A stretch of 64,000 nt of DNA from Streptomyces capillispiralis (lineage in GTDB: Bacteria > Actinomycetota > Actinomycetes > Streptomycetales > Streptomycetaceae), in assembly GCF_007829875.1 (NCBI RefSeq), contig NZ_VIWV01000001.1, forward strand, positions 4,310,501 through 4,374,500, read 5' to 3'. Under the pieces are notes generated by a model that saw only the letters and a program-made list of their open reading frames with translations, searched no databases and had not been told where the DNA came from. How positions within the stretch are numbered: position 1 is the stretch's first letter; each line of letters begins with the position of its first letter. The translations under genes and the position numbers were made by a program. Positions 51,370 to 61,407 of this stretch are shown in pieces.

Positions 51370-52668
51370 ATGGCTGTGCAGACCGTTGCAAGCACCACCG
51401 ATTCCGCCGCCGGCACCTCCGTCGACCTGGGCCCCGCCGCCGCGCTCTCCTGTCGCGAATGCGGCCACCGCGTCCCCCTCGGCCCCGTCTTCGCCTGCGA
51501 GGAGTGTTTCGGCCCGCTGGAGATCGCCTACGACTTCTCGGCCTACGACACCGAGGAGCTCCGCAAGCGGATCGAGGCGGGCCCCGCGAACATCTGGCGC
51601 TACGCGCCGCTGCTCCCCGTCCCGGCGGACGTGGCGACCAAGCCGAACATCAACCCCGGCTGGACCAAGCTCGTCCAGGCCGACAACCTCGCGCGTGAGC
51701 TCGGTGTCGACGCCGGCAAGCTGTTCGTGAAGGACGACTCCGGCAACCCGACGCACTCCTTCAAGGACCGCGTCGTCGCCCAGGCCATCGAGGCCGCCCG
51801 CGCCTTCGGCTTCACCACCCTGTCCTGCTCCTCCACCGGCAACCTCGCCGGCGCCGTCGGCGCCGCCGCCGCCCGGGCCGGCTTCCGTTCCTGCGTGTTC
51901 ATCCCGCACGACCTGGAGCAGGGCAAGGTCGTCATGGCCGCCGTCTACGGCGGCGAGCTCGTCGGCATCGAGGGCAACTACGACGACGTGAACCGCTTCT
52001 GCTCCGAGCTGATCGGCGACCCGGCCGGCGAGGGCTGGGGCTTCGTCAACGTCAACCTGCGGCCCTACTACGCGGAGGGCTCCAAGACGCTCGCGTACGA
52101 GATCTGCGAGCAGCTCGGCTGGCGGTTGCCCGACCAGATCGTCGTCCCGATCGCCTCCGGCTCGCAGCTCACGAAGATCGACAAGGGTCTGCGGGAGCTG
52201 ATCGAACTCGGTCTGGTCGAGGACAAGCCGTACAAGATCTTCGGCGCGCAGGCCGAGGGCTGCTCGCCGGTCTCCACCGCGTACAAGGCCGGCCACGACG
52301 TCGTCCGCCCGCAGAAGCCGAACACCATCGCCAAGTCGCTGGCGATCGGCAACCCGGCGGACGGGCCGTACGTGCTCGACATCGCGCGGCGCACCGGCGG
52401 TGCGGTGGAGGACGTGACGGACGAGCAGGTCGTCGACGCGATCGGGCTGCTCGCGCGGACGGAGGGCATCTTCGCGGAGACCGCGGGCGGTGTGACGGTC
52501 GGCGTGACCAGGAAGCTCCTGGAGAGCGGGGCGCTGGACCCGTCGCTGACGACGGTGGTCCTCAACACGGGTGACGGTCTGAAGACGCTCGACGCGGTGG
52601 CCGGGACGGGCATGACCGCGACGATCCGCCCCACCCTGGAGTCGTTCCGCGAGGCCGGGCTCGTTTAG
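51370..52668 (+). CDS. thrC: Threonine synthase
   Basis: A 432-residue PLP enzyme converting O-phosphohomoserine to threonine. A zinc-ribbon-like N-terminus has CRECGHRVPLGPVFACEECF; THSFKDRVV holds the PLP Lys132, SCSSTGNLAGAVGAAAARAG the phosphate loop. The long form with an N-terminal Cys motif is the SAM-sensitive or variant type seen in plants and actinobacteria. The SAM riboswitch upstream links it to the methionine branch. moaD-like 52701 follows by 32 bp. Confidence 0.94.
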   Translation: MAVQTVASTTDSAAGTSVDLGPAAALSCRECGHRVPLGPVFACEECFGPLEIAYDFSAYDTEELRKRIEAGPANIWRYAPLLPVPADVATKPNINPGWTKLVQADNLARELGVDAGKLFVKDDSGNPTHSFKDRVVAQAIEAARAFGFTTLSCSSTGNLAGAVGAAAARAGFRSCVFIPHDLEQGKVVMAAVYGGELVGIEGNYDDVNRFCSELIGDPAGEGWGFVNVNLRPYYAEGSKTLAYEICEQLGWRLPDQIVVPIASGSQLTKIDKGLRELIELGLVEDKPYKIFGAQAEGCSPVSTAYKAGHDVVRPQKPNTIAKSLAIGNPADGPYVLDIARRTGGAVEDVTDEQVVDAIGLLARTEGIFAETAGGVTVGVTRKLLESGALDPSLTTVVLNTGDGLKTLDAVAGTGMTATIRPTLESFREAGLV

Positions 52669-52700
52669 CAGGCCGTTCCATCCGACCGGAGGTTTTCCAA

Positions 52701-52976
52701 GTGAGCGTTACCGTCCGCATCCCGACCATCCTGCGCACCTACACCGGTGGGCAGGCCGAGGTGAACGCCGAGGGGGCCACCCTGGGCGAGGTCATCGAGG
52801 ACCTGGAGAAGAACCACACCGGCATCGCCGCCCGGGTCCTGGACGACCAGGGCAAGCTGCGCCGGTTCGTCAACGTCTACGTCAACGACGACGACGTCCG
52901 CTTCGAGCAGGGCCTGGAGACCGCCACCCCCGACGGCGCCGGCGTCTCCATCATCCCGGCGGTCGCCGGCGGCTGA
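52701..52976 (+). CDS. MoaD/ThiS family sulfur-carrier protein
   Basis: A 91-residue ubiquitin-fold protein ending PAVAGG, the di-glycine tail that is thiocarboxylated by an E1-like enzyme. TVRIPTILRTYTGGQAEVNA and FVNVYVNDDDVRFEQG are typical of CysO-like carriers. Being behind thrC and the SAM riboswitch, it probably serves sulfur amino acid synthesis (CysO-type cysteine or a homocysteine route) rather than molybdopterin; that is inference. CCGGAGGTTTTCCAA precedes the start. Confidence 0.9.
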   Translation: MSVTVRIPTILRTYTGGQAEVNAEGATLGEVIEDLEKNHTGIAARVLDDQGKLRRFVNVYVNDDDVRFEQGLETATPDGAGVSIIPAVAGG

Positions 52977-53016
52977 TCATTACCATCGGTAATGGCGGTT
53001 ACCGAACGTTCAGGAC

Positions 53017-53051
53017 ATTGCCCCCTCCGTAAGAGAAGCGGAGGGGGCAAT
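53017..53051 (+). terminator. Terminator of the thrC-moaD operon
   Basis: ATTGCCCCCTCCG (53017-53029) and CGGAGGGGGCAAT (53039-53051) form a perfect 13-bp stem. Just before it, CATTACC-ATC-GGTAATG (52978-52994) is a second small inverted repeat. Confidence 0.88.
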
Positions 53052-53407
53052 TCCATTGGGTTGAGCGCGGTAGAGTTGGGGAACGCGCTCCCGGTCCACT
53101 GATCGGAAACCCTGAATTCCTGCCGTACGCCCGACTGGATGTAGCCAAAGTGCGGGCACCTTCCGTGGCATTTGCGGCCTTTGCGTGGCCCGACTTGCCC
53201 AGAATTCAGGCGAATTCTCGCCATATTCCGGACCGCCCGCGTCCAGATTTCTCGTCCGATTGACCTGTTGCAGACGGCAGTTGGACAGATACATTCGGCC
53301 GCGGTCGACGCGTTCCGGCGCACGCCCCCAACCGTTTGGGGGGTGAGGTCTGACCCGGATCCGCGAAGTGTGGATCTGTGCAAGGGCCAGTAATAGGGGA
53401 GTTAGGC
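53052..53407 (+). promoter_or_regulatory. Long upstream region of the cold-shock gene
   Basis: No coding frame is credible in these 356 bp. The stretch is AT-richer than average, has paired GAATTC sites (53200-53216) and a CCCCCAA/TTGGGGG hairpin (53325-53342) 65 bp before the start. A long, structured 5' leader is usual for cold-shock genes. Confidence 0.5.
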
Positions 53408-53611
53408 ATGGCTCAGGGCACCGTCAAGTGGTTCAACGCGGAGAAGGGGTACGGCTTCATCGCGGTCGACGGTGGTGCGGATGTTTTCGTCCACTACAGC
53501 GCGATCCAGATGGACGGCTACCGCACCCTCGAAGAAGGCCAGCGGGTCGAGTTCGAGATCTCGCAGGGTCAGAAGGGCCCGCAGGCCGACATGGTTCGTC
53601 TCAGCGCCTGA
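53408..53611 (+). CDS. Cold-shock protein (CspA family)
   Basis: A 67-residue single cold-shock domain: GTVKWFNAEKGYGFIAVDGG holds RNP1, ADVFVHYSAIQ RNP2. It is an RNA chaperone that melts structure at low temperature or in rapid growth. GGGGAGTTAGGC sets the ATG at 53408. A strong terminator follows, so it is monocistronic, although groEL2 lies only 370 bp downstream. Confidence 0.95.
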   Translation: MAQGTVKWFNAEKGYGFIAVDGGADVFVHYSAIQMDGYRTLEEGQRVEFEISQGQKGPQADMVRLSA

Positions 53612-53644
53612 ACGCGCTACCAGCCGCAAGCATCTTCTGCCGAC

Positions 53645-53678
53645 GAAGGGCCCGCACCTCCCGGGGTGCGGGCCCTTC
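53645..53678 (+). terminator. Terminator of the cold-shock gene
   Basis: GAAGGGCCCGCACC (53645-53658) and GGTGCGGGCCCTTC (53665-53678) form a perfect 14-bp stem with a 6-nt loop. Confidence 0.92.
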
Positions 53679-53792
53679 GCCGTGCCCGCACGCGCCGGAG
53701 AGGGGGCCCGCGGTCGTGTCCGTGCGCGGCCCGAAGGGGCCCGGCGCCGTGTTCGCGGGCGGCGGAGAGCGCCCGCCGGCCCCGGAAGGGCG

Positions 53793-53854
53793 CTTGCACT
53801 CGGGTGGGTCGAGTGCTAATCATTGCGTTAGCACTCTGAAGGTGAGAGTGACAA
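53793..53854 (+). promoter_or_regulatory. groEL2 promoter with two tandem CIRCE operators
   Basis: CIRCE 1 is CTTGCACTC-N9-GAGTGCTAA (53793-53819). CIRCE 2 is TTAGCACTC-N9-GAGTGACAA (53828-53854). HrcA should bind both. A promoter is embedded: TTGCAC (53794-53799) and TAATCA (53817-53822), 17 bp apart, so the first operator covers both boxes. The remaining gap between the cold-shock terminator and here shows nothing more. Confidence 0.92.
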
Positions 53855-53981
53855 CGTAAGGACCGGGTCGGTGAGGCCCGCAGGCCGTGTGGGGCAAGGA
53901 ACCACGGGCCGGCGAGCCGTCCGTCGCGGGCGCGGGCGCGGTCCGAAGGAATCACCCCCAGTCCTGGAGGGACCACTTCAC

Positions 53982-55604
<1,623 letters not shown>

Positions 55605-55636
55605 TCCTCCCGAGGATCGGATCCGTCCGTCGCGTA

Positions 55637-55679
55637 CCGAGGGCGGCGCTCCCTGTTCGACAGGGGGTGCCGCCCTCGG
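55637..55679. terminator. Terminator after groEL2
   Basis: CCGAGGGCGGC (55637-55647) pairs with GCCGCCCTCGG (55669-55679), and an inner CCCTG-TTCGA-CAGGG extends the hairpin. Confidence 0.9.
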
Positions 55680-55685
55680 GCGTTC

Positions 55686-56046
55686 TCAGGCGGTGCACCA
55701 CGGGACGCGGCGGACGTGCGGGGCCGGACCCTCGGGGCACAGGCCACGCAGCACCGCCTTTGCGGACCGCGCGCCAGGTGCGCGGCGAGCACACCAGCCG
55801 GACGCGCAGCTCCACCGGTTCGCGCCCGCCGCCGTCGTCGCCCGGGTGCTCCACCGCCCACTGCTCCGCCAGGTGGTCGTAGAGGTACGCGGTCGTCCGC
55901 CCGCTGCCGGGCAGGGTGCGCAGGACGCTCCGCCCGACGGGCCGGGCACCGTGCGCCGCCACGGCCTCGTCGACGAGGGCGCCGGCCCACGCCAGTCCCT
56001 CCTCGTCCGCGTACAGGCCGAGGCGCAGGGTGCGTGTCCTGCTCAT
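55686..56046 (-). pseudogene. Hypothetical protein gene with an apparent frameshift
   Basis: The ATG at 56046 opens SRTRTLRLGLYADEEGLAWA, continues through RPVGRSVLRTLPGSGRTTAY and VELRVRLVCSPRTWRAVRK at about residue 97, and then the coding style changes. The -1-related frame gives VLRGLCPEGPAPHVRRVPWC, TA, stop at 55686, a natural C-terminus that ends before the groEL2 terminator. In the original frame the ORF runs through the terminator and 74 bp into groEL2. An extra G in the run aaaggcgg (about 55757) explains both. It is either a sequencing error or a real mutation. Family unknown. Confidence 0.72.
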
Positions 56047-56212
56047 GCCGTGCCGGGCCGGAGGTGTGCGGTGGTGGTCATGCCGGTCATGGCGGTCATC
56101 GTGGGCCCGGCGCGTCCCGTGGCGCCAGGGATCTCGCGCCGGTGACCGGGATCACACCCGGGTGACCGCGGGTCGACGGAATGCCTTTCGCCGCTTACCG
56201 GTTGGCGTGGAG

Positions 56213-56229
56213 GCGTGCTTCATGCACGC
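56213..56229. promoter_or_regulatory. Palindromic operator before the ene-reductase gene
   Basis: GCGTGC-TTCAT-GCACGC is a perfect 6-bp inverted repeat 37 bp before the GTG start, a plausible repressor site. Confidence 0.5.
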
Positions 56230-56265
56230 GCACATACCGTCCGGTACCCAGCGAGGAGCCCCCAC

Positions 56266-57396
56266 GTGACCGTCACCGCCTCGGACACGGCGTCCCGAGC
56301 CGCCGCCGTCCTGTCCCGGCCCGCCGTGATCAACGGCCTGACCGTGCCCAACCGCATCGCCATGGCGCCGATGACGCGCATGTTCTCGCCCGGCGGGGTC
56401 CCCGGTGAGGACGTCGTGTCGTACTACTCCCGCCGTGCCGCCGCCGGTGTCGGCCTCATCGTCACCGAGGGCACGTACGTCGGCCACGAGTCCGCCGGGC
56501 AGAGCGACCGGGTGCCGCGGTTCCACGGCGAGGAGCAGCTGGCCGGGTGGGCGAAGGTCGCCGAGGAGGTGCACGCGGCGGGCGGCACGATCGTCCCGCA
56601 GCTGTGGCACATCGGCATGGTCCGCGAGCAGGGACAGGCGCCGTACCCGGACGCCCCGGCGGTCGGCCCGTCCGGCGTGCGCACGGACGGCACCGAGGGC
56701 ACGGGCAAGGCGATGACGCGGGCCGACATCGACGCCGTCGTCGCCGCGTTCGCCCAGGCCGCCGCCGACGCCGAGCGCATCGGCTTCGACGGTGTCGAGC
56801 TGCACGGCGCCCACGGCTACCTCATCGACCAGTTCCTGTGGTCCGGCACCAACCGCCGCGCCGACGCCTACGGCGGCGACCCGGTCGCCCGTGCGACGTT
56901 CGCGGCGGAGATCGTCGCGGCGGTCCGCGAGCGGGTCTCGCCGGAGTTCCCCGTCATCTTCCGCTACTCGCAGTGGAAGCAGGACGCCTACGACGCCCGC
57001 CTCGCCGAGACGCCCCAGGAGCTGGAGGCGATCCTCGCCCCGCTCGCCGCGGCCGGCGTCGACGCCTTCCACGCGTCCACGCGCCGCTACTGGGTCCCGG
57101 AGTTCGACGGCTCGGACCTCAACCTGGCCGGCTGGACGAAGAAGCTGACCGGGAAGCCCACCATCACCGTCGGCTCGGTCGGCCTCGACGGCGAGTTCCT
57201 CAAGGCCTTCCAGGGGGAGGGCGCCAAGGTGGGCGACCTCGGCAACCTGCTCGACCGCATGGAGCGGGACGAGTTCGACCTGGTCGCCGTGGGCCGCGCG
57301 CTGCTCCAGGACCCGCAGTGGGCGGCCAAGGTGCTGAACGGCCGCTTCGACGAACTGGCGCCGTACGACGCGGCTTCGCTGCAGACGCTGAGCTGA
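56266..57396 (+). CDS. Old-yellow-enzyme family NADH:flavin oxidoreductase
   Basis: A 376-residue TIM-barrel flavoprotein: NGLTVPNRIAMAPMTRMFSP, GVGLIVTEGTYVGHESAGQS, IVPQLWHIGMVREQGQAPYP, then FDGVELHGAHGYLIDQFLW and YSQWKQDAYDARLAETPQEL. The barrel HGAHGYL motif and FMN sites are intact, and the substrate His/Asn pair lies in ELHGAHGY. It reduces activated C=C bonds; physiological substrate unknown. GTG 56266 follows GCGAGGAGCCCCCAC. Confidence 0.9.
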   Translation: MTVTASDTASRAAAVLSRPAVINGLTVPNRIAMAPMTRMFSPGGVPGEDVVSYYSRRAAAGVGLIVTEGTYVGHESAGQSDRVPRFHGEEQLAGWAKVAEEVHAAGGTIVPQLWHIGMVREQGQAPYPDAPAVGPSGVRTDGTEGTGKAMTRADIDAVVAAFAQAAADAERIGFDGVELHGAHGYLIDQFLWSGTNRRADAYGGDPVARATFAAEIVAAVRERVSPEFPVIFRYSQWKQDAYDARLAETPQELEAILAPLAAAGVDAFHASTRRYWVPEFDGSDLNLAGWTKKLTGKPTITVGSVGLDGEFLKAFQGEGAKVGDLGNLLDRMERDEFDLVAVGRALLQDPQWAAKVLNGRFDELAPYDAASLQTLS

Positions 57397-57455
57397 GCTT
57401 CGGTGAGGTGAGCCTTGGTGAGGTGAGCTTCGGTGAGCTGAGCCTCGGTGAGCTG
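57396..57455. repeat. 15-bp tandem repeat starting at the ene-reductase stop codon
   Basis: Four units: agcttcggtgaggtg, agccttggtgaggtg, agcttcggtgagctg, agcctcggtgagctg, followed by a broken fifth. The array starts on the last base of the stop codon. In another frame it reads as (S/E)(F/L)GE(V/L) pentapeptides, but no protein is expected. Confidence 0.9.
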
Positions 57456-57559
57456 AGGTGAGCTGAGCGGTGCGGCCGGGCGGTTCCGGGTTCGGTCCCG
57501 GGTCCGTCCGGCCCGGGGCCTCCGCTGACCGCCTGGGGCGGCCGTCTCCGAGTGTTCAC

Positions 57560-57600
57560 TTGCTTAAGTCAAACAATCTCCATATGGTTGCCTGAGTCAA
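57560..57600 (+). promoter_or_regulatory. Paired operator sites before the efflux pump gene
   Basis: TTGCTTAAGTCAA (57560-57572) and TTGCCTGAGTCAA (57588-57600) are direct repeats 28 bp apart, and each is nearly palindromic (TTG...CAA). CATATGG between them and TAGTTTT after them are AT-rich promoter boxes. The layout suits repression by a MarR/TetR regulator; none is adjacent. Confidence 0.65.
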
Positions 57601-57637
57601 GTAGTTTTCCAGGCCCGAGTCACGGAGATCTCCCTTC

Positions 57638-59122
57638 ATGTCCGACGCAGTCGACCGGTCCACCCCCGCCGGGACCGCCCCACCGCCCAACCCCACCCTC
57701 GTGGTGGCCGTGCTGGCCTTCGGCGGCATCGTGGTGTCGCTGATGCAGACCCTGGTGATCCCGATCGTGGGACAGCTGCCGCGGCTGCTGGACGCCTCCG
57801 CGTCGGACACCGCGTGGGCCGTCACCGCCACCCTGCTCGCCGCCGCCGTCGCCACCCCGGTCATGGGCCGGCTCGGCGACATGTACGGCAAGCGCCGCAT
57901 GCTGCTGATCAGCATGGCCATGCTGGTGGTCGGCTCCGTCGTCGCCGGACTCAGCGACTCCCTCGTGCCGATGATCGTCGGCCGCGCCCTCCAGGGATTG
58001 TCGTCCGGTGTGATCCCGCTCGGCATCAGCATCCTGCGTGACGAACTGCCCGCGGAGCGGCTGGGGTCGGCGACCGCGATGATCAGTGCCTCGCTCGGGG
58101 TCGGCGGCGCCCTCGGTCTGCCCGCCGCCGCGCTCATCGCCGACAACTTCGACTGGCACGCGCTGTTCTGGGTGTCGGCCGCGCTGGGCGTCGTCGCGCT
58201 GCTCCTCGTACTGGTCCTCGTGCCGGAGTCGAAGGTGCGCACGGGCGGACGGTTCGACCTGGCCGGTGCGGCCGGGATGGCGACCGGTCTGGTCTGTCTG
58301 CTGCTGGCCATCTCCAAGGGCGCCGACTGGGGCTGGACGAGCGGCACCACCCTCGGCCTGTTCGCCGCGGCCGTCCTCGTCCTGCTGGCCTGGGGCTTCT
58401 TCGAACTGCGCGTCGACCAGCCGCTGGTGGACCTGCGCACCACCGCCCGCCCCCAGGTGCTGATCACCAACCTCGCCTCGGTGGCGATCGGCTTCGGCAT
58501 GTTCTCCATGTCGCTGGTCATCCCGCAGCTGCTCCAGCTGCCCGAGCCGACCGGCTACGGCCTCGGCCAGTCCCTGCTGGCCGCCGGACTGGTCATGGCC
58601 CCGTCCGGGCTGGTGATGATGGCCCTGGCCCCGGTGTCCGCGCTGGTCTCCCGCGCCAAGGGCCCGAAGGTCACGCTGATGATCGGCGCGCTGATCGTGG
58701 CCGCCGGCTACGGCCTCAACGTCCTGCTCATGGACCAGGTCTGGCACTTCGTGCTGGCGTCCTGCGTCATCGGCGCCGGCATCGGCTTCACCTACGGCGC
58801 GATGCCCGCGCTCATCATGGGCGCCGTGCCCGCCTCCGAGACGGGCGCCGCCAACAGCCTCAACACCCTGATGCGGTCCATCGGCACCTCCGTCGCCAGC
58901 GCCGTCGCCGGTGTCGTACTGGCCCAGATGACGACGCGGTTCGGCTCCCACGTGCTGCCGAGCGAGGACGGTTTCCGCACCGTCCTGGCGCTCGGGGCCG
59001 GGGCCGCGCTGGTCGGCTTCGCCATCGCCGCGTTCATCCCGCGGCAGCGTCCGGCGGGCCCGGACACCGTGGCCGCCGCCGGCCCGGCCCGCGCCCCCGA
59101 GGCCTCCGGGGCGCAGGCGTAG
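57638..59122 (+). CDS. MFS drug transporter, DHA2 family
   Basis: A 494-residue protein with about 14 membrane helices, the drug:H+ antiporter-2 topology. Signature segments: LMQTLVIPIVGQLPRLLDAS, ATPVMGRLGDMYGKRRMLLI (loop 2-3), GRALQGLSSGVIPLGISILR and motif C-like LGVGGALGLPAAALIADNFD. Substrates are probably hydrophobic drugs or endogenous metabolites. A 28-bp-spaced operator pair lies in its promoter, implying drug- or metabolite-inducible expression. The esterase gene follows by 107 bp. Confidence 0.92.
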   Translation: MSDAVDRSTPAGTAPPPNPTLVVAVLAFGGIVVSLMQTLVIPIVGQLPRLLDASASDTAWAVTATLLAAAVATPVMGRLGDMYGKRRMLLISMAMLVVGSVVAGLSDSLVPMIVGRALQGLSSGVIPLGISILRDELPAERLGSATAMISASLGVGGALGLPAAALIADNFDWHALFWVSAALGVVALLLVLVLVPESKVRTGGRFDLAGAAGMATGLVCLLLAISKGADWGWTSGTTLGLFAAAVLVLLAWGFFELRVDQPLVDLRTTARPQVLITNLASVAIGFGMFSMSLVIPQLLQLPEPTGYGLGQSLLAAGLVMAPSGLVMMALAPVSALVSRAKGPKVTLMIGALIVAAGYGLNVLLMDQVWHFVLASCVIGAGIGFTYGAMPALIMGAVPASETGAANSLNTLMRSIGTSVASAVAGVVLAQMTTRFGSHVLPSEDGFRTVLALGAGAALVGFAIAAFIPRQRPAGPDTVAAAGPARAPEASGAQA

Positions 59123-59229
59123 GGTCGTTGACCGACCGGCGGGCGCCGTCCCGGTTCCGTACCGGGCGGCGCACGACGCCCGCACGCGCACGACGCCCGT
59201 ACCTCCCGGCCCGCAGTGAGGAGACCTCG

Positions 59230-60813
59230 ATGACGACGTCCGAGCCCCGCCCGCCGACGGCGGCCCCGAACGGACCGACAGGACCGGACGGACCGGACGG
59301 ACCGGACGGGCCCGTGGTGCGCACCGCCTCCGGTGCCGTGCGCGGACGGCACGAGGCCGGGCTGGCGGTCTTCCGCGGCATCCCCTTCGCCGAACCCCCG
59401 GTCGGCGAGGCGCGGTTCGCCGCCCCGCGACGGGCCCGCCCCTGGGACGGGGTGCGCGAGGCGTACGCGTTCGGCCCGCCGCCCCCGCAGGACCCCGGCT
59501 TCGTCCAGGGGCGCACGGCCCCGGCCGTCCCCGCCGGCGACGACTGGCTCACCGTCAACGTCTGGACGCCCCACCCCGACCCGGCCGCGCACCGCCCCGT
59601 GATGGTGTGGCTGTACGGCGGCGCCTACCGGCTCGGCCACTCCGGCAGTCCCGGCTACGACGCCCGCCGCATCGCGCGCGACGGCGACCTCGTCGTCGTC
59701 ACCCTCAACTACCGCGTCGGGATGGAGGGGTTCGCCCACATCGAGGGCGCGCCCGCCAACCGGGGCCTGCTGGACCAGGTGGCCGCGCTGGAGTGGGTGC
59801 GGGAGAACATCACGGCGTTCGGCGGGGACCCCGGGCAGGTCACCGTGTTCGGGGAGTCCGCGGGCGCCGGTTCCGTCGCGGCGCTGCTGGCGATGGACCG
59901 CGCGGCCGGGCTGTTCCACCGGGCGATCGCGCAGAGCGTGCCCGGCACGTACTTCTCCGACGCCCTCGCCCGCGACATCGGCACCGCGCTCGCCGCCGAG
60001 GCGGGACTGCGGCCGACGGTGGCGGACCTGTCCGCCGTGGACCCGGCCAAGCTGACCGCCGCGGGACAGTCGCTGGGCGCCAGGATGAGCCGGTACACGG
60101 ACCGCTGGGGGCAGGCCGCGCCCACGGCCACCCCGTACGCGCCGGTCGTCGACGGTGACGTCCTGCCGGCCACGCCCTGGCAGGCGCTCGCGGCGGGGGC
60201 GGCCCGGGACGTCGACCTGCTCACCGGGCACAACCGCGACGAGTTCCGCCTGTTCCTCGCCCTGGGCGGCCGCCTCGGACAGATCACCGACGACCAGGCG
60301 ACGGCGGCCCTGCGGATGTACGCCCCCGGCCCGGACGGCGAGCGCGCCTACCGCGCCGCCTTCCCCGGGGCGTCCGCGGGCGAGCTGTACGAGCGGGTGC
60401 AGACGGACTGGCTGTTCGCCATGCCCACGCTCCGGCTGGCCGAGGCGCGGCTCGCGGGCGGCGGCCGGGCCCACGTCTACGAGCTGACCTGGCCGGCCCC
60501 GGGCAGCGGCGGCGCCCTGGGCGCCTGCCACGGCCTGGACATCCCCCTGCTCTTCGGCACCTTCGAGGCCGACCTCGGGATCCTGCTGTTCGCCGGGGCC
60601 GAACCGACGGAGGAGGCCAGGGCGCTGTCGTCCCGGTTCCGCGCCTCCTGGACGGCGTTCGCCCGGACCGGCGACCCCGGCTGGCCGGCCTACGACGGAC
60701 GGCGACGCCCCGTCCAGGTGCTGGACGCGGCGCCGACGGTGGCGCCGTACCCGGAGGAGGCCGCGCGCCGCCTGTGGGAGGGGTACGACTTCGCGCCCCT
60801 GCCCCTGCTGTGA
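59230..60813 (+). CDS. Carboxylesterase type B
   Basis: A 527-residue alpha/beta hydrolase: RGIPFAEPPVGEARFAAPRR, MVWLYGGAYRLGHSGSPG (oxyanion hole), VTVFGESAGAGSVAALLAMD (nucleophile Ser in GESAG), NRDEFRLFLALGGRLG and ACHGLDIPLLFGTF (catalytic His). An N-terminal GPDGPDGPDG stretch is encoded by 9-bp repeats (59280-59310). CAGTGAGGAGACCTCG sets the ATG. It could be paired with the efflux pump upstream. Confidence 0.92.
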   Translation: MTTSEPRPPTAAPNGPTGPDGPDGPDGPVVRTASGAVRGRHEAGLAVFRGIPFAEPPVGEARFAAPRRARPWDGVREAYAFGPPPPQDPGFVQGRTAPAVPAGDDWLTVNVWTPHPDPAAHRPVMVWLYGGAYRLGHSGSPGYDARRIARDGDLVVVTLNYRVGMEGFAHIEGAPANRGLLDQVAALEWVRENITAFGGDPGQVTVFGESAGAGSVAALLAMDRAAGLFHRAIAQSVPGTYFSDALARDIGTALAAEAGLRPTVADLSAVDPAKLTAAGQSLGARMSRYTDRWGQAAPTATPYAPVVDGDVLPATPWQALAAGAARDVDLLTGHNRDEFRLFLALGGRLGQITDDQATAALRMYAPGPDGERAYRAAFPGASAGELYERVQTDWLFAMPTLRLAEARLAGGGRAHVYELTWPAPGSGGALGACHGLDIPLLFGTFEADLGILLFAGAEPTEEARALSSRFRASWTAFARTGDPGWPAYDGRRRPVQVLDAAPTVAPYPEEAARRLWEGYDFAPLPLL

Positions 60814-60837
60814 GGGGCCGGGGCCCCTCCGCGAGCG

Positions 60838-61407
60838 CTACATGTTGCCCATCGGCTCGATGTCGGCCCGCACCGGTGTGCCCCACACGCGCAGCACCTC
60901 GTAGTCGGTGAACTCGTGCACGATCCGGTACGCCGTGGCGGGCCGGGGCCCCCGCAGCTGCGCCGCGACGTACAGCTCGGCCTCGCGCCGGTCCCGGCGC
61001 GGGGTGCCGCACAGCTGCCACGCCTGCCCGTTCCACAGCTCCGGCAGCCAGCGCTGCTGCGCCTGCGGCCGGTCCCCGCGCATGCCGTACCGGGAGGGGG
61101 CGGGCTCGGCGGGCCGGTGCTGCGGGGCGGGGCCGTTGAACTCCGCGCGGCGGGCGGCGCGGCGCCGGGTCTCGCAGAGCAGGCACAGGTCGGGGGCGCT
61201 CTCGTCGACCGGGCCCGTGGGGTGCTCCGGGCAGCGCGTGCTCGGCGCGGCCGTGGTGACGCTCTCCTCCAGCAGGTCCAGGGCCCGCTTCAGGTCGTCC
61301 TTCACTTCGTGCAGGCGGGCGTCCGGGGTGTCGGCGGACAGCGCCTCGCCGTGCTCCCCGAGCACGCGCAGGGCGCGGCCCAGTGCGGTGAGCTGCGCGT
61401 GGTTCAT
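60838..61407 (-). CDS. Hypothetical protein with CxxH/CxxC zinc-ribbon-like motif
   Basis: A 189-residue protein of unknown family. The N-terminal helices (LTALGRALRVLGEHGEALSA, ARLHEVKDDLKRALDLLEES) are followed by STRCPEHPTG and DLCLLCETRRRAARR, a likely metal knuckle, and a C-terminal beta region with ELWNGQAWQLCGTPRRDRRE and IVHEFTDYEVLRVWGTPVRA. ATG 61407 is preceded by GTGGAGAACCCACC. Function unknown. Confidence 0.78.
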   Translation of the reverse strand: MNHAQLTALGRALRVLGEHGEALSADTPDARLHEVKDDLKRALDLLEESVTTAAPSTRCPEHPTGPVDESAPDLCLLCETRRRAARRAEFNGPAPQHRPAEPAPSRYGMRGDRPQAQQRWLPELWNGQAWQLCGTPRRDRREAELYVAAQLRGPRPATAYRIVHEFTDYEVLRVWGTPVRADIEPMGNM

